Source: Microlunatus sp. Gsoil 973 (GTDB taxonomy: Bacteria > Actinomycetota > Actinomycetes > Propionibacteriales > Propionibacteriaceae). Taken from it: a DNA stretch of 64,000 bases. Where the stretch lies: contig NZ_CP046122.1 in assembly GCF_009707365.1 (NCBI RefSeq), forward strand, positions 4,278,001-4,342,000, in the 5' to 3' direction. The notes under the pieces were generated by a model. The model saw nothing but the letters and a program-made list of their open reading frames with translations, was not told the origin of the DNA and made no database searches. Positions 46,260 to 55,312 of the stretch are shown here, piece by piece. Position 1 is the stretch's first letter, and each line of letters opens with the position of its first letter. The position numbers were made by a program, and so were the translations under genes.

Positions 46260-48235
46260 CGGACAGCCCCTTCGGCGATCTGGGAGGTCGGCCTACCTGA
46301 CTCGGGCGATCGGCCGGCGGCGGAGGCGAACCGGCTCGCCTGCAGGGTGAACATCCGGGCATACCGGCCGCCGCGCTCGAGCAGCACCTCGTGGCTGCCG
46401 TCCTCGACGATCCTGCCGTCCTCGATGACGACGATCCGGTCGGCATGGCGTACCGAGCTGAGCCGGTGGCTGACCAGCACCGTGGTCATACCACGGGTGA
46501 CCGAGAGGAAGCGGTCGAAGAGTTGTGCCTCGGCACGGACGTCGAGGGCAGCCGTCGGTTCGTCGAGCACCAGGACCCCGGACCCGCCCTCGATAGCGGC
46601 GAGGGCCCGGGCCAGTGCCACCCGCTGCCACTGGCCGCCGGACAGGTCGGTGCCGCCGGAATACTCTCCGGAGAGCACGACGTCCCAGTCGCCGTCGAGC
46701 CGGTCAAGTACGTCATCGGCTGCCGCGTCGTGCAATGCGGTGCGTACCACCGCGTCGGTGTTCCGGGCGGTCCGGGCGCCGAGGGCGACGTTGTCCCTCA
46801 GCGACAGGTGGTAGCGGACGAAGTCCTGGAAGATCACGGCGACCCGGGCCTGGGCCGCCGGATCGGTGGAGGGGTCACGGCCGTCGACCAGTACCGAACC
46901 GGAGTCGGGCCGGTACAGACCGCAGAGCAGTTTGATCAAGGTCGACTTTCCGGCGCCGTTGACACCGACGATGGCGATCGACTGGCCGGCGGGCACGGTG
47001 AGGTCGAGGCCGGTGAAGATCGGCGTGTCCCGGCTCGGATAGCCGAAGTGCAGGTCCTGGATGCGGATTTCGGCGGGCGCCGGTGCTCCCGGCCCGTTGG
47101 CGATCGGACGATCGGGTGCGTGCTCCAAGCCCGGCAGCCCTGCCTCGACGCGGACCGTCCGAAGCCGCTGGGTGGTCGCCATCGCCTGGCTGAAGAGCAC
47201 CTGCTCGTCACCCAGCATGCCGAGCGCCTGCATGCCGATCGATGCGCCGACCATCGCAGTGACCGTGGCCGAGGGGATCGCACCCGACCAGGCCTCGCGT
47301 CCGAGCACGGCGTAGAAGATCAGGGCGCAGACGCCCATCGCGCCCGTGCTGGCGATGATCGGGCCGACGGTGGCGTTGCGTCGTCGCCAGACGCCGGTCA
47401 TTGCCTCCTGCCACAGCCGACCGTAGGTCTGGATCATCCAGCTCGGCAGGCCGAACAGCCGGATCTCCTTGGCCGCGTCGGCCTTCATCAGGACGCCGAA
47501 GAGGTAGCTCGCTCGTCGACGGTCGATCGGCGGGTCGATCGCCATGTCGGCGAAGATCGACAGCAACCAGGCCGTCATCGCCCGGCCGGTGATCAGGTAG
47601 CCGAGCGCCAGCACCGCGGCGGCCCACCAGTGCCAACCCGCGATCACGGCGAACGCGCCGATTCCGCTCAGTCGGGTCTGCAGCACCGTCCAGGTCCCGG
47701 CTATGCCTTCCAGATAGGTCCACTCGCCGATCGACTGCACCATCCGCTGCAACCGGCGCGACCCGTCAGGATCCTCCAGGTGACCGATCCCGTGCGGGGC
47801 AGCGGCGTACTCGACGGTGAGTGCGCTGACCCGCGCAACCGCCACCGAGGTGATGTGCTGGCTGAGTACCGCGACGATGCCCCCGGCGATCGGCGGTACC
47901 AGGAAACTGACGGCGAGCCAACCCAGCCACACCATCGCCGTGGCCGCTCCCGGCCCCGTCGGGTCCGGACCCGTCGCGGTCGGGCCCTGTTGGCCGATCG
48001 CGGCGACGGCGGCTCCGATGACCTTGCCGAGCAGGATGATCCCGGCGGTCGAAGCGGCAGCACCCAGCACGGTGAGCAGGAGTGCGGCGATCGATGCCAG
48101 CGGGGCCGTCGACCACAGCAGGCGGGCGTGTCCGAGGTAGGAGCGGCCGACCGGTGCGATCGCGGCGATTCGTGCCGAGAGTCGGGTCGTATCGGCCTGG
48201 TCTGTGTCGGCCTGAGTCACTGGCACCTGGGACAT
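46256..48235 (-). CDS. ABC exporter half-transporter, subunit 1
   Basis: A 659-residue membrane-ATPase half-transporter, the first gene of the two-gene exporter operon. The membrane domain is at about residues 35-360. The ATPase shows Walker A IVGVNGAGKSTLIK near 425, signature DLSGGQWQRVALARAL near 538, Walker B VLVLDEPTAALDVRAE near 562, and VSHRLSSVRHADRIV near 592. ATG 48235 begins inside a 32-bp palindrome with no ribosome-binding site, which suggests leaderless translation. GTG 48265 would add ten unlikely residues. Confidence 0.9.
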   Translation of the reverse strand: MSQVPVTQADTDQADTTRLSARIAAIAPVGRSYLGHARLLWSTAPLASIAALLLTVLGAAASTAGIILLGKVIGAAVAAIGQQGPTATGPDPTGPGAATAMVWLGWLAVSFLVPPIAGGIVAVLSQHITSVAVARVSALTVEYAAAPHGIGHLEDPDGSRRLQRMVQSIGEWTYLEGIAGTWTVLQTRLSGIGAFAVIAGWHWWAAAVLALGYLITGRAMTAWLLSIFADMAIDPPIDRRRASYLFGVLMKADAAKEIRLFGLPSWMIQTYGRLWQEAMTGVWRRRNATVGPIIASTGAMGVCALIFYAVLGREAWSGAIPSATVTAMVGASIGMQALGMLGDEQVLFSQAMATTQRLRTVRVEAGLPGLEHAPDRPIANGPGAPAPAEIRIQDLHFGYPSRDTPIFTGLDLTVPAGQSIAIVGVNGAGKSTLIKLLCGLYRPDSGSVLVDGRDPSTDPAAQARVAVIFQDFVRYHLSLRDNVALGARTARNTDAVVRTALHDAAADDVLDRLDGDWDVVLSGEYSGGTDLSGGQWQRVALARALAAIEGGSGVLVLDEPTAALDVRAEAQLFDRFLSVTRGMTTVLVSHRLSSVRHADRIVVIEDGRIVEDGSHEVLLERGGRYARMFTLQASRFASAAGRSPESGRPTSQIAEGAVR

Positions 48236-48265
48236 GGTGTCATCGTGGCACCACAATGACACCAT
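48234..48265. promoter_or_regulatory. 32-bp palindrome over the start codon of the ABC exporter
   Basis: The outer arms ATGGTGTCAT (48234-48243) and ATGACACCAT (48256-48265) are perfectly complementary, and the centre holds a second symmetric core, GTGGCACCAC. Only one base pair breaks the symmetry across the whole 32 bp. The exporter ATG lies in the left arm, so a bound repressor would block a leaderless transcript directly. It also lies 104 bp upstream of the divergent ABC-2 operon. The regulator is not in the window. Confidence 0.7.
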
Positions 48266-48368
48266 GTCAACGGCAATGTGGCGTCACTATGGCGTCGTCG
48301 TGAACCGGGCTGATGTTCTGCGAAAAGCCGTTGACGGCACGGGGGTGTCGTCCTAGTGTCGGTTGATT

Positions 48369-49163
48369 GTGCGCCGCTATCTTCTTCTCGCTTCGGCAGA
48401 GTTCCGGCGGCAGAGCACCTACCGGCTGGCATTGGCCGCCGGCATCACTACCAACAGCGTCTTCGGATTCATCCGGTTCAGCATCTTCTACGCCGCCCTG
48501 GTCGGCGCCGGCGGCAGTATCGCCGGTTACGACCGCGCGCAGGCCTCAACCTACGTCTGGCTGGGTCAGGGATTGTTGGCCGGCATCGGCCTGATGAGCA
48601 GCCATGAGGTCTCCGAGCGGGTTCGCACCGGCGAGATTGCGATCGACCTGTCGCGACCGATCGACCTGCAACTCTCCTACTGGGCAAGGGATTTCGGCCG
48701 GGCGGCATTGATGCTGCCGGCCCGCGGTCTGATCCCGGTGATCGTCGGGGCATTGACCACCGGGATCGCGTTCTCCCACGCCGCCTCGGCGATCCCGCTG
48801 GGCATCGTCAGCCTCGCGCTGGCAGTCTCGATCAGCTTCCTGCTGCGCTATGGCGTCAACCTGATCAGCCTCTGGACCCTCGACGTCCAGGGCTACGCCA
48901 ACCTCTACCTGCTGCTGATGTCATTGCTCAGCGGGTTCTACGTCCCCGTGCACATCTTTCCCGGCTGGCTGCAGGTGATCGCCCACGCCTCACCCTTCCC
49001 GTCGATGTTCCAGAGCCCGATCGACGTCATCTCCGGCCGGGTCACCGGCAGCGCAGCGCTGGAGGCGGTCGTCATCCAGGTGCTGTGGCTCGGGTTCCTG
49101 GTCGCTGCGACCCGGCTGATGCTGTGGCGTGGCTCGTCGCGATTGGTGGTGCAGGGTGGCTGA
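48369..49163 (+). CDS. ABC-2 type permease, first subunit (COG4587-like)
   Basis: A 264-residue membrane subunit with six hydrophobic segments, without an ATPase domain. The pattern RRYLLLASAEFRRQSTYRLALA at the start and LSRPIDLQLSYWARDFGRA near residue 96 is typical of the actinobacterial ABC-2 permease pair that is always found with a second permease and one ATPase. GTG 48369 is used; TTG 48363 would add two residues. The next permease starts inside its last eight bases. The substrate is unknown. Confidence 0.85.
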   Translation: MRRYLLLASAEFRRQSTYRLALAAGITTNSVFGFIRFSIFYAALVGAGGSIAGYDRAQASTYVWLGQGLLAGIGLMSSHEVSERVRTGEIAIDLSRPIDLQLSYWARDFGRAALMLPARGLIPVIVGALTTGIAFSHAASAIPLGIVSLALAVSISFLLRYGVNLISLWTLDVQGYANLYLLLMSLLSGFYVPVHIFPGWLQVIAHASPFPSMFQSPIDVISGRVTGSAALEAVVIQVLWLGFLVAATRLMLWRGSSRLVVQGG

Positions 49164-50001
49164 AGTCTCCGCGGTTCGGTCCGCCACGTCGCCGACCATG
49201 ATCAGCAAGCGGGAGTCGTACGCGGTCGTGCTGGCCTCCCGGGTCAGGGCCCAGATGACCTACCGATCCAGCTTCTGGATCAACAGTGTCAACTCGTTCC
49301 TGACCGGCGGGCTGGAATTCGTCGAGACGTACGTGCTGCTCACCAACACGCCGACCCTCGGCGGGTTGAACTTCCCGCAGGCCGCCCTGGTCTTCGGCCT
49401 GGCGAATTTCGGTTTCAGCATTGCCGATCTGGTGTTCGGGCAGAGCGACCAGATCCCGCGCTACATCAGGGAAGGAAAACTTGAGGCCTTCCTGGTCCGG
49501 CCACAACCGGTGCTGGCCCAGATGATCACCTCCGACTTCCAGTTGCGCCGGTTCGGCCGAGCACTGCTCGGCCTGCTGATCGCAGTGATCGTGCTCTTCT
49601 GGGTCGACCTGGATCTCACCCCGGCAACGATCTACCTGTTGATCACGACGCCGATCTACGGCGCGGCGATCTACGGCGCACTGTTCGTGATGGCCGGCGG
49701 CATCCAGTTCTGGATCATCGACGGGCAGGAATTCACCAATGCATTCGTCTACGGCGGTTCGTACGCCGGCCACCTGCCGGGAAGCGCATTGCTGTTGCCG
49801 CTGCGGGTGCTGTTCACCTTCGTCTTCCCGGTGACGGTGACGGCCTACCTGCCGTGCCTGATCATGTTGGGCCTGCCCGGCCCGGCCTGGCTGCCCGCCT
49901 GGCTGGGCTGGCTCGCCCCGGCGTTCGCGGCGTGGGTCTGGCTGCTCGCCGCGCTCGCCTGGCGCAAGGGCGTCCGCCACTACACCGGAGCCGGAGGTTG
50001 A
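49156..50001 (+). CDS. ABC-2 type permease, second subunit (COG3694-like)
   Basis: A 281-residue integral membrane protein with about six hydrophobic segments, partner of the preceding permease. RESYAVVLASRVRAQMTYRS near residue 25 and YIREGKLEAFLVRPQPVL near 105 (the cytoplasmic LVRP loop) match this permease type. GTG 49156 overlaps the first permease stop by eight bases, and the ATPase begins one base after its stop, so all three are one operon. Confidence 0.85.
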   Translation: MAEVSAVRSATSPTMISKRESYAVVLASRVRAQMTYRSSFWINSVNSFLTGGLEFVETYVLLTNTPTLGGLNFPQAALVFGLANFGFSIADLVFGQSDQIPRYIREGKLEAFLVRPQPVLAQMITSDFQLRRFGRALLGLLIAVIVLFWVDLDLTPATIYLLITTPIYGAAIYGALFVMAGGIQFWIIDGQEFTNAFVYGGSYAGHLPGSALLLPLRVLFTFVFPVTVTAYLPCLIMLGLPGPAWLPAWLGWLAPAFAAWVWLLAALAWRKGVRHYTGAGG

Positions 50002-50002
50002 G

Positions 50003-50980
50003 ATGAGCACCGTGATGAGCGAATCGATCATCGAACTGGATGATCTTCGGCGCACCTTCGTGGTGCGGGCGAAGGCCGGCCGGGTGCGCCGCACCCGCCG
50101 GGAGGTGCACGCCGTTGACGGCATCTCCGCCCGGATCACCCGGGGCGAGGCGGTCGGTTACATCGGGGCCAACGGCGCCGGGAAGTCGACGACGATCAAG
50201 ATGCTCACCGGGATCCTGGTGCCGAGCAGTGGCCGGGTCCGGACCTGCGGGTACGAGCCGGTCCCGCAGCGGCGCAGACTCGCCCGCGAGATCGGCGTCG
50301 TCTTCGGCCAGCGCAGTCAGTTGTGGTGGGATCTCCCGCTCAGGGAGTCGTTCGACATCCTGGCTGCGATCCATCGGCTGTCGGCAGCGGATGCGCTGCC
50401 GCGGATCGAGCAGCTGATCGAAGGGCTGGAACTGGGACCGTTCCTGAACACCCCGGTCAGGCAGCTGTCCCTGGGCGAACGGATGCGGGGAGAGGTCGCT
50501 GCCGCGCTGGTCCACCGGCCGAGGCTGTTGATCTTGGACGAGCCGACCATCGGGTTGGACATGATCAGCAAGGAGCGGCTGCGACAGTTCCTGATCACCG
50601 AGCGGGCCGAGGAGGGCACGACGCTGCTGCTCACCACCCATGACATGAGCGACATCGAGCGGCTCTGTGAACGCGTGCTGGTGGTCGATCACGGAAAGCT
50701 CGCCTATGACGGAACCCTGGCGGGCCTGGCCCGGCGGGTGGCGCTGCAGCGAGTGCTGGTCGTCGATCTCGCCGAGCCGCAGAGTCCGGTGGAGGTGCCG
50801 AGCGCGAGTAACATCGGGTCGGAGTTGAACGGCGCCCGGCAGAGCTTCTCCTTCGCCCCGGATCGGACGACCGCGGCCGCGGTGCTCGCCGAGGTCAGCG
50901 CCCGGACCGAGATCCGCGATCTGACTCTGACCGAGCCGGCGATCGAGGACATCGTCCGGACGCTGTACCACCGCTCCTGA
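50003..50980 (+). CDS. ABC-2 exporter ATPase (COG4586-like)
   Basis: A 325-residue ATPase that powers the two permeases upstream. Walker A IGANGAGKSTTIKM lies near residue 54, the Q-loop region VVFGQRSQLWWDLPL near 95, signature QLSLGERMRGEVAAAL near 154, Walker B LLILDEPTIGLDMIS near 174, and LTTHDMSDIERL near 211. QRSQLWWDLP is characteristic of this subgroup, which differs from typical DrrA proteins. A basic extension before Walker A (RVRRTRREVHAVDG) is also typical. It may export a lipid or peptide. Confidence 0.92.
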   Translation: MSTVMSESIIELDDLRRTFVVRAKAGRVRRTRREVHAVDGISARITRGEAVGYIGANGAGKSTTIKMLTGILVPSSGRVRTCGYEPVPQRRRLAREIGVVFGQRSQLWWDLPLRESFDILAAIHRLSAADALPRIEQLIEGLELGPFLNTPVRQLSLGERMRGEVAAALVHRPRLLILDEPTIGLDMISKERLRQFLITERAEEGTTLLLTTHDMSDIERLCERVLVVDHGKLAYDGTLAGLARRVALQRVLVVDLAEPQSPVEVPSASNIGSELNGARQSFSFAPDRTTAAAVLAEVSARTEIRDLTLTEPAIEDIVRTLYHRS

Positions 50981-51044
50981 TCACGTGGCCGTTCATTCCG
51001 GCGACCACGGCGGATGCTTCGGCTGATTCCCGGGCAACGGCCCG

Positions 51045-51085
51045 CGACACGCCGCGCGAATGAGGGATTATCTGACCCCTCGCGG
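51045..51085 (+). repeat. REP-like 41-bp repeat, copy 2
   Basis: It matches 14458-14498 (read on the minus strand) at 34 of 41 positions without gaps, including both ends CGACACGCCGC and TGACCCCTCGCGG. Like copy 1 it lies between convergent genes, here the ABC ATPase and pspC. It may act as a terminator-like repeat for both. Confidence 0.75.
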
Positions 51086-51096
51086 GGAGGGGAGGG

Positions 51097-51279
51097 TCAG
51101 CGCTCGTTCGGGATCAGGACCCAGCCGATGATGTAGATCAGGAACTGCGGACCGGGCAGCAGGCAGCTCAGCACGAAGATCAGCCGGACGATGTTGGTCG
51201 GGACACCGAACCGTCGGCCCAACGCCGAGCAGACACCGGCAATCATGCGGTCGTTCCGAGAGCGGACAAGGGTGGACAT
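51097..51279 (-). CDS. PspC domain small membrane protein
   Basis: A 60-residue PspC-domain protein. The N-terminal half is the amphipathic VRSRNDRMIAGVCSALGRRFG, followed by one hydrophobic segment (RLIFVLSCLLPGPQFLIYIIGWVLIP) that may fold as a hairpin. PspC proteins respond to cell-envelope stress or bind envelope regulators; many short actinobacterial copies stand alone as here. The start is ATG 51279. A REP-like repeat follows the stop. Confidence 0.93.
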   Translation of the reverse strand: MSTLVRSRNDRMIAGVCSALGRRFGVPTNIVRLIFVLSCLLPGPQFLIYIIGWVLIPNER

Positions 51280-51523
51280 CTTCGATGTTCTCCTGTGGTC
51301 GGACGCGGCCGGACTTCGTACCGCGTTGGTGACTCCACTGTGCCCCCTCGAAGCGCTCGGATCGAGGGTTGTCGGCCAGGTCCCGGGCGGGCTCAGGGGA
51401 ACATCCCGGGTACACCCCGGTCAAAGATCCGACTCGCGGGGGATGTCTCCTCCCACAACGGCGCCTAGCGTTTGGCGCAGAAACCGCCGGCACCGGTCCC
51501 GGCGGCAGATCAGGGAGAGTGGG

Positions 51524-52540
51524 ATGTCGGAAGTCGGAGGCCCGCCGAAGCGCGCCCGAGCAGGTTCGGTGGAATCACCATCGGGAAGCCCCGGGACCGG
51601 CCGCCGATCGCTGCGCACGTCGACACCACCCATCCTGATCGACGCGCTGACCAAGAACTTCGGCACGGTGCGGGCCGTGTCGGGACTCACCTTCTCGGTG
51701 CAACCGGGCCGGATCACCGGATTCCTCGGCCCGAACGGAGCTGGCAAATCAACCACCCTGCGGATCCTGGTCGGACTGGCCGCGGCTACCACGGGCACGG
51801 CGACCTTCGGTGGGACACCGTACGCCGATCTTGATCATCCGCAGCAACGCGTCGGCGCGGTCCTCGAGCCTGCCTTCCACCCGGGTCGCAGCGGGCGCAA
51901 TCACCTCCGCGTGCTGGCCACCACCGCGGGTGTCGGAGGTGAGCGGATCGACGAGCTGCTGCACCTCGTCGGCCTGACCGGTGCGGCCGACCGCCGGGTC
52001 GGCGGCTACTCGCTCGGAATGAGGCAGCGGCTCGCCCTGGCCGGCGCCCTGCTGGGAGACCCGGATTATCTGATCTTGGACGAACCGGCCAACGGCCTCG
52101 ATCCCGAGGGGATCCGGTGGCTGCGCGGGTTCCTGCGCAGCTTCGCCGCCCTCGGCCGGGTGGTGCTGATGAGCTCGCACATCCTGAACGAGGTCGAGGC
52201 CACCGTTGACGACGTTGTGGTGATCGGGAATGGTCGATTGATCAGACAGGCGCCGATGAGCGAACTTGCGGCGAGCACCTCGGCCCGGGTCCGGGTCGCC
52301 GATCCACAGGCGGCGGGCGCGGTCCTCGATCGACTCCAGGTGCCGTGGCAGCTTTTACAGGATGCCGCCGGCCCCTACCTCGTGGTGGCCGGTCTCGAGC
52401 TGGCGTCGATCGGGAGCCAGTTGTTCTCCGCCGGTATCCCGGTGCTGGAGCTGGCGACCCAGGAGGTCGATCTGGAATCGGAGTTCTTCGCCATGCTGGC
52501 CGACCAGGACGGCACCAAACTCACGGAGGCCGGCGCATGA
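51524..52540 (+). CDS. ABC transporter ATPase (DrrA/CcmA-like)
   Basis: A 338-residue ATPase with an unusual hydrophilic N-terminal extension of about 45 residues (rich in P, S, G and R) before the ATPase core. Walker A FLGPNGAGKSTTLRI is near residue 72, signature YSLGMRQRLALAGAL near 163, Walker B YLILDEPANGLDPEG near 183, and MSSHILNEVEATVDD near 219. The C-terminal tail is that of the lantibiotic-immunity/bacitracin-type group. ATG 51524 follows CAGGGAGAG. The permease overlaps its stop by 4 bp. Likely export of an antimicrobial or lipid; unproven. Confidence 0.9.
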   Translation: MSEVGGPPKRARAGSVESPSGSPGTGRRSLRTSTPPILIDALTKNFGTVRAVSGLTFSVQPGRITGFLGPNGAGKSTTLRILVGLAAATTGTATFGGTPYADLDHPQQRVGAVLEPAFHPGRSGRNHLRVLATTAGVGGERIDELLHLVGLTGAADRRVGGYSLGMRQRLALAGALLGDPDYLILDEPANGLDPEGIRWLRGFLRSFAALGRVVLMSSHILNEVEATVDDVVVIGNGRLIRQAPMSELAASTSARVRVADPQAAGAVLDRLQVPWQLLQDAAGPYLVVAGLELASIGSQLFSAGIPVLELATQEVDLESEFFAMLADQDGTKLTEAGA

Positions 52541-53340
52541 GCGCGGTATTGCTGTCCGAGGTCAGGAAACTGACCACCACCCGCAGCTGGATCGTGCTGC
52601 TCGCGGCAACGGCCGCCGCAGGGGTCGTCGGCTCGGGAATCTATGCGGTGATCGGAATGGTCGCCGGCGGAACCGACGGCGGGCGGAACCTGTTCACCGA
52701 GCCGGATTTCGTGACGACCATCTACACCGGCGCCAACTCGATGGCCCGCATCCTGGCGATCATCGGCGGGGCGATGGCGATGGGCACGGAGTTCCGGCAC
52801 AAGACCTTGTCCACCAGCTACCTCGCCGTGCCCAGGCGGTACCAACTGATCATCGCCAAGGCGGCCACCACATTCCTGTACGGCTTGGCTTTCGGATTGG
52901 TGGCCACCGTGCTCAGTCTGCTGGTCGCTGTCCCGACCGTGCTCGCCAAGGGCGGGTCGTTGTTCCTCGACCAGGGCTCCTCCTGGCAGGCACTGTTGCT
53001 CAACATCGTCGCGATCGCCCTGTGGACCATGATCGGCTTCGGTTTCGGCATCCTGATCCGCAATATGATCGCCTCGGTGCTGATCGCGGTCGGCTTCGCC
53101 TACATCCTCGAACCGCTGCTCGGCCTGGTCTTCACCCTGAAGCATTGGACGGTCCCGGCCAACCTGATGCCGGGCAACGCGACGACGGCACTGGTCGGGG
53201 TCGACGCCAACGGCGTGCTGCAGACCGGGATAGGTGCCGACAGTTGGCCGGCGGTCGCCGGCTTCTTCGTGTTGCTCGGCTGGGCCGTTGTCCCTGCGGT
53301 GGTCGGGTTGTTCACCACGACACGACAGGATGTGGCCTGA
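52537..53340 (+). CDS. ABC-2 type permease
   Basis: A 267-residue membrane subunit with six hydrophobic segments, partner of the preceding ATPase. LLSEVRKLTTTRSWIVLLAA at the start and GTEFRHKTLSTSYLAVPRR near residue 82 are typical of ABC-2 permeases with the E-x-K-L-x-T-T-R amphipathic helix. The ATG lies inside the ATPase stop (GCATGA), so the two are coupled. purC follows after 29 bp, which could place it under the same transcript. Confidence 0.9.
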   Translation: MSAVLLSEVRKLTTTRSWIVLLAATAAAGVVGSGIYAVIGMVAGGTDGGRNLFTEPDFVTTIYTGANSMARILAIIGGAMAMGTEFRHKTLSTSYLAVPRRYQLIIAKAATTFLYGLAFGLVATVLSLLVAVPTVLAKGGSLFLDQGSSWQALLLNIVAIALWTMIGFGFGILIRNMIASVLIAVGFAYILEPLLGLVFTLKHWTVPANLMPGNATTALVGVDANGVLQTGIGADSWPAVAGFFVLLGWAVVPAVVGLFTTTRQDVA

Positions 53341-53369
53341 TCCGATCGGGCACCGATAGGGTGCAAGCA

Positions 53370-54242
53370 ATGTCTGAGTCGCGATACGGGTCTGTTCTCG
53401 ACCTCCCCCTGGTGCACGCCGGCAAGGTCCGCGAGTTGTACGCCGTCGGTGAGGACCAGCTGCTGATGGTCGCCACCGACAAGATCTCCGCCTTCGACTT
53501 CGTGCTGCAACCCGACATTCCCGACAAGGGCGAGATCCTCACCCGGATGTCGCTGTGGTGGTTCGACCAGCTGGTCGGCGTGGCCAATCACGTCGTGTCG
53601 AGCGACGTCCCCGAGGCTGTCGCCGGCCGCGCCGTGATCTGCGAGAAACTCGACATGATCCAGATTGAATGCGTTGCCCGCGGTTATCTGATGGGCTCGG
53701 GGTGGCTGGAGTACCAGCGCAGCCGGACGGTCTGCGGGATCGAGTTGCCGGTCGGCCTGCAGAACGGATCCCGGCTGCCGGAGCCGATCTTCACTCCGGC
53801 CACCAAGGCACCGCTGGGCGAGCACGACGAGAACATCGACTTCGCCGAGACCGAGCGCCGCGTCGGCGAGGAGACTGCTGCCCAGCTCCGGGAGCTGACC
53901 CTGGGGATCTACCGCCGGGCGGAGGAGTACGCCTCCGAGCGCGGCATCATCCTCGCCGACACCAAGTTCGAATTCGGCCGCCGTGCCGACGGCACCATCG
54001 TATTGGCCGATGAGGTGCTGACTCCGGACTCGTCGCGGTTCGTCGATGCCAAGACCTGGCAGCCGGGCGTCCGGATCGACTCCTACGACAAGCAGTTCCT
54101 CCGCGACTGGCTGGTCGAGGAGTCGGGCTGGGACCGGGCGAGCAATGTCCCGCCGCCGCCGCTGCCCGTCGAGATCGTCGCAGCGACCCGGCAGCGCTAC
54201 CTCGACGCGTACGAGGATCTGACCCAGCAGCGTTTCCGCTGA
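53370..54242 (+). CDS. purC: Phosphoribosylaminoimidazole-succinocarboxamide synthase
   Basis: ATP-dependent ligase that joins aspartate to CAIR in purine synthesis, 290 residues. Signatures are GKVRELYAVGEDQLLMVATDK near residue 18, ISAFDFVLQPDIPDKG near 40, the CVARGYLMGSGWLEYQ stretch near 101, IILADTKFEFG near 193 and DEVLTPDSSRF near 213. ATG 53370 is 29 bp after the permease stop with only a weak upstream purine stretch. It is separated from purD-purB by 9 kb of transporter genes. Confidence 0.97.
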   Translation: MSESRYGSVLDLPLVHAGKVRELYAVGEDQLLMVATDKISAFDFVLQPDIPDKGEILTRMSLWWFDQLVGVANHVVSSDVPEAVAGRAVICEKLDMIQIECVARGYLMGSGWLEYQRSRTVCGIELPVGLQNGSRLPEPIFTPATKAPLGEHDENIDFAETERRVGEETAAQLRELTLGIYRRAEEYASERGIILADTKFEFGRRADGTIVLADEVLTPDSSRFVDAKTWQPGVRIDSYDKQFLRDWLVEESGWDRASNVPPPPLPVEIVAATRQRYLDAYEDLTQQRFR

Positions 54243-54348
54243 AGATCCGCTCCGACGGCCGGCGGCTTCGCCGCGGTGAATCGGCCGGGAAGTCCGGCAG
54301 GGATCGCCGATGCGGGTCCATCGGGCATCCCTGGCTAGGATTCGAGTC

Positions 54349-54615
54349 ATGGCGCGTGTGGTTGTGGACGTGATGCCCAAGCCGGAGATCCTGGATCCAC
54401 AGGGCAAGGCGGTGACCGGTGCCCTGCAACGGCTCGGCTTCGACGGCCTGACGGTCCGGCAGGGCAAGCGGTTCGAGATCGAGGTGGACGGCGAGGTCAG
54501 CGATGATCGTCTCGAAGAGATCCGCAAGGCCGCCGACACGCTGCTGGCCAACACGGTCATCGAGACCTTCGACATCCGGGTCGAGGACGGTCGGTTCGAG
54601 GAGACGGTGAACTGA
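54349..54615 (+). CDS. purS: FGAM synthase subunit PurS
   Basis: The small subunit of phosphoribosylformylglycinamidine synthase; it bridges PurL and PurQ so that ammonia can pass between them. The 88 residues are normal. [19 protein letters not shown] at the start and [16 protein letters not shown] near residue 45 are the family motifs. ATG 54349 gives the correct N-terminus; an upstream in-frame start at 54310 would add an unlikely arginine-rich extension. Its stop overlaps the purQ ATG (TGATG). Confidence 0.96.
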   Translation: MARVVVDVMPKPEILDPQGKAVTGALQRLGFDGLTVRQGKRFEIEVDGEVSDDRLEEIRKAADTLLANTVIETFDIRVEDGRFEETVN

Positions 54616-55298
54616 TGCCGGCCAGGATCGGCGTGATCACCTTTCCCGGTTCGCTGGATGATCATGATGCCCTGCGTGCCGTCCGGCAGTGCGGTGCCGA
54701 ACCGGTTCCGGTTTGGCACGGCAGCGATTCCCTCGACGGTGTCGATGCCGTGATCCTGCCCGGCGGCTTCTCCTACGGCGACTACCTCCGCTGCGGCGCC
54801 ATCGCCCGGTTCGCCCCGATCATGACCGAGCTGATCACCAGGGCCGGCAGCGGCCTGCCGGTGCTGGGTATCTGCAACGGCTTCCAGGTGCTCTGCGAGG
54901 CGCACCTGCTGCCCGGCGCGCTGATCCGCAACGAGGTCCAGGTCTTCACCTGCCGAGATCAGAAACTGATCGTGGAGAACAACCGGACCGCCTGGACCAA
55001 CCAGTTCACCGCCGGTCAGGAGATCAGCATCGTGCTGAAGAACGGCGAGGGCCGCTACGTCGCCGACAACGCGACCCTCGACCGACTCGAGGGCGAGGAC
55101 CGCGTGGTCTTCCGGTACGCCGACACTGACCTGAATCCGAACGGCTCCTATCGGGACATCGCCGGCATCACCAACGAGCGCGGCAATGTCGTGGGACTGA
55201 TGCCGCATCCTGAGCACAACGTCGATCCGCTCACCTCACCCGGGCTGGACGGTGTCGGCTTCTTCGCCAGCGTCCTCGAACAGCTGCAGGCCGCCTGA
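54615..55298 (+). CDS. purQ: FGAM synthase glutaminase subunit PurQ
   Basis: Class I glutamine amidotransferase that feeds ammonia to PurL, 227 residues. [17 protein letters not shown] near residue 8 and [15 protein letters not shown] near 52 are PurQ-specific. The nucleophile Cys is in [10 protein letters not shown] near 90 and the His/Glu pair is in [10 protein letters not shown] near 197. It is translationally coupled to purS. purL lies 2.6 kb downstream instead of adjacent, separated by a large membrane protein gene. Confidence 0.98.
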   Translation: MPARIGVITFPGSLDDHDALRAVRQCGAEPVPVWHGSDSLDGVDAVILPGGFSYGDYLRCGAIARFAPIMTELITRAGSGLPVLGICNGFQVLCEAHLLPGALIRNEVQVFTCRDQKLIVENNRTAWTNQFTAGQEISIVLKNGEGRYVADNATLDRLEGEDRVVFRYADTDLNPNGSYRDIAGITNERGNVVGLMPHPEHNVDPLTSPGLDGVGFFASVLEQLQAA

Positions 55299-55312
55299 GC
55301 CGGTCGCCGGCC

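Noticed and set aside
53100-55217. 705-codon minus-strand open frame
   Set aside because: It lies antisense to purC, purS and purQ; its composition is typical of reverse-complement shadows in high-GC DNA.
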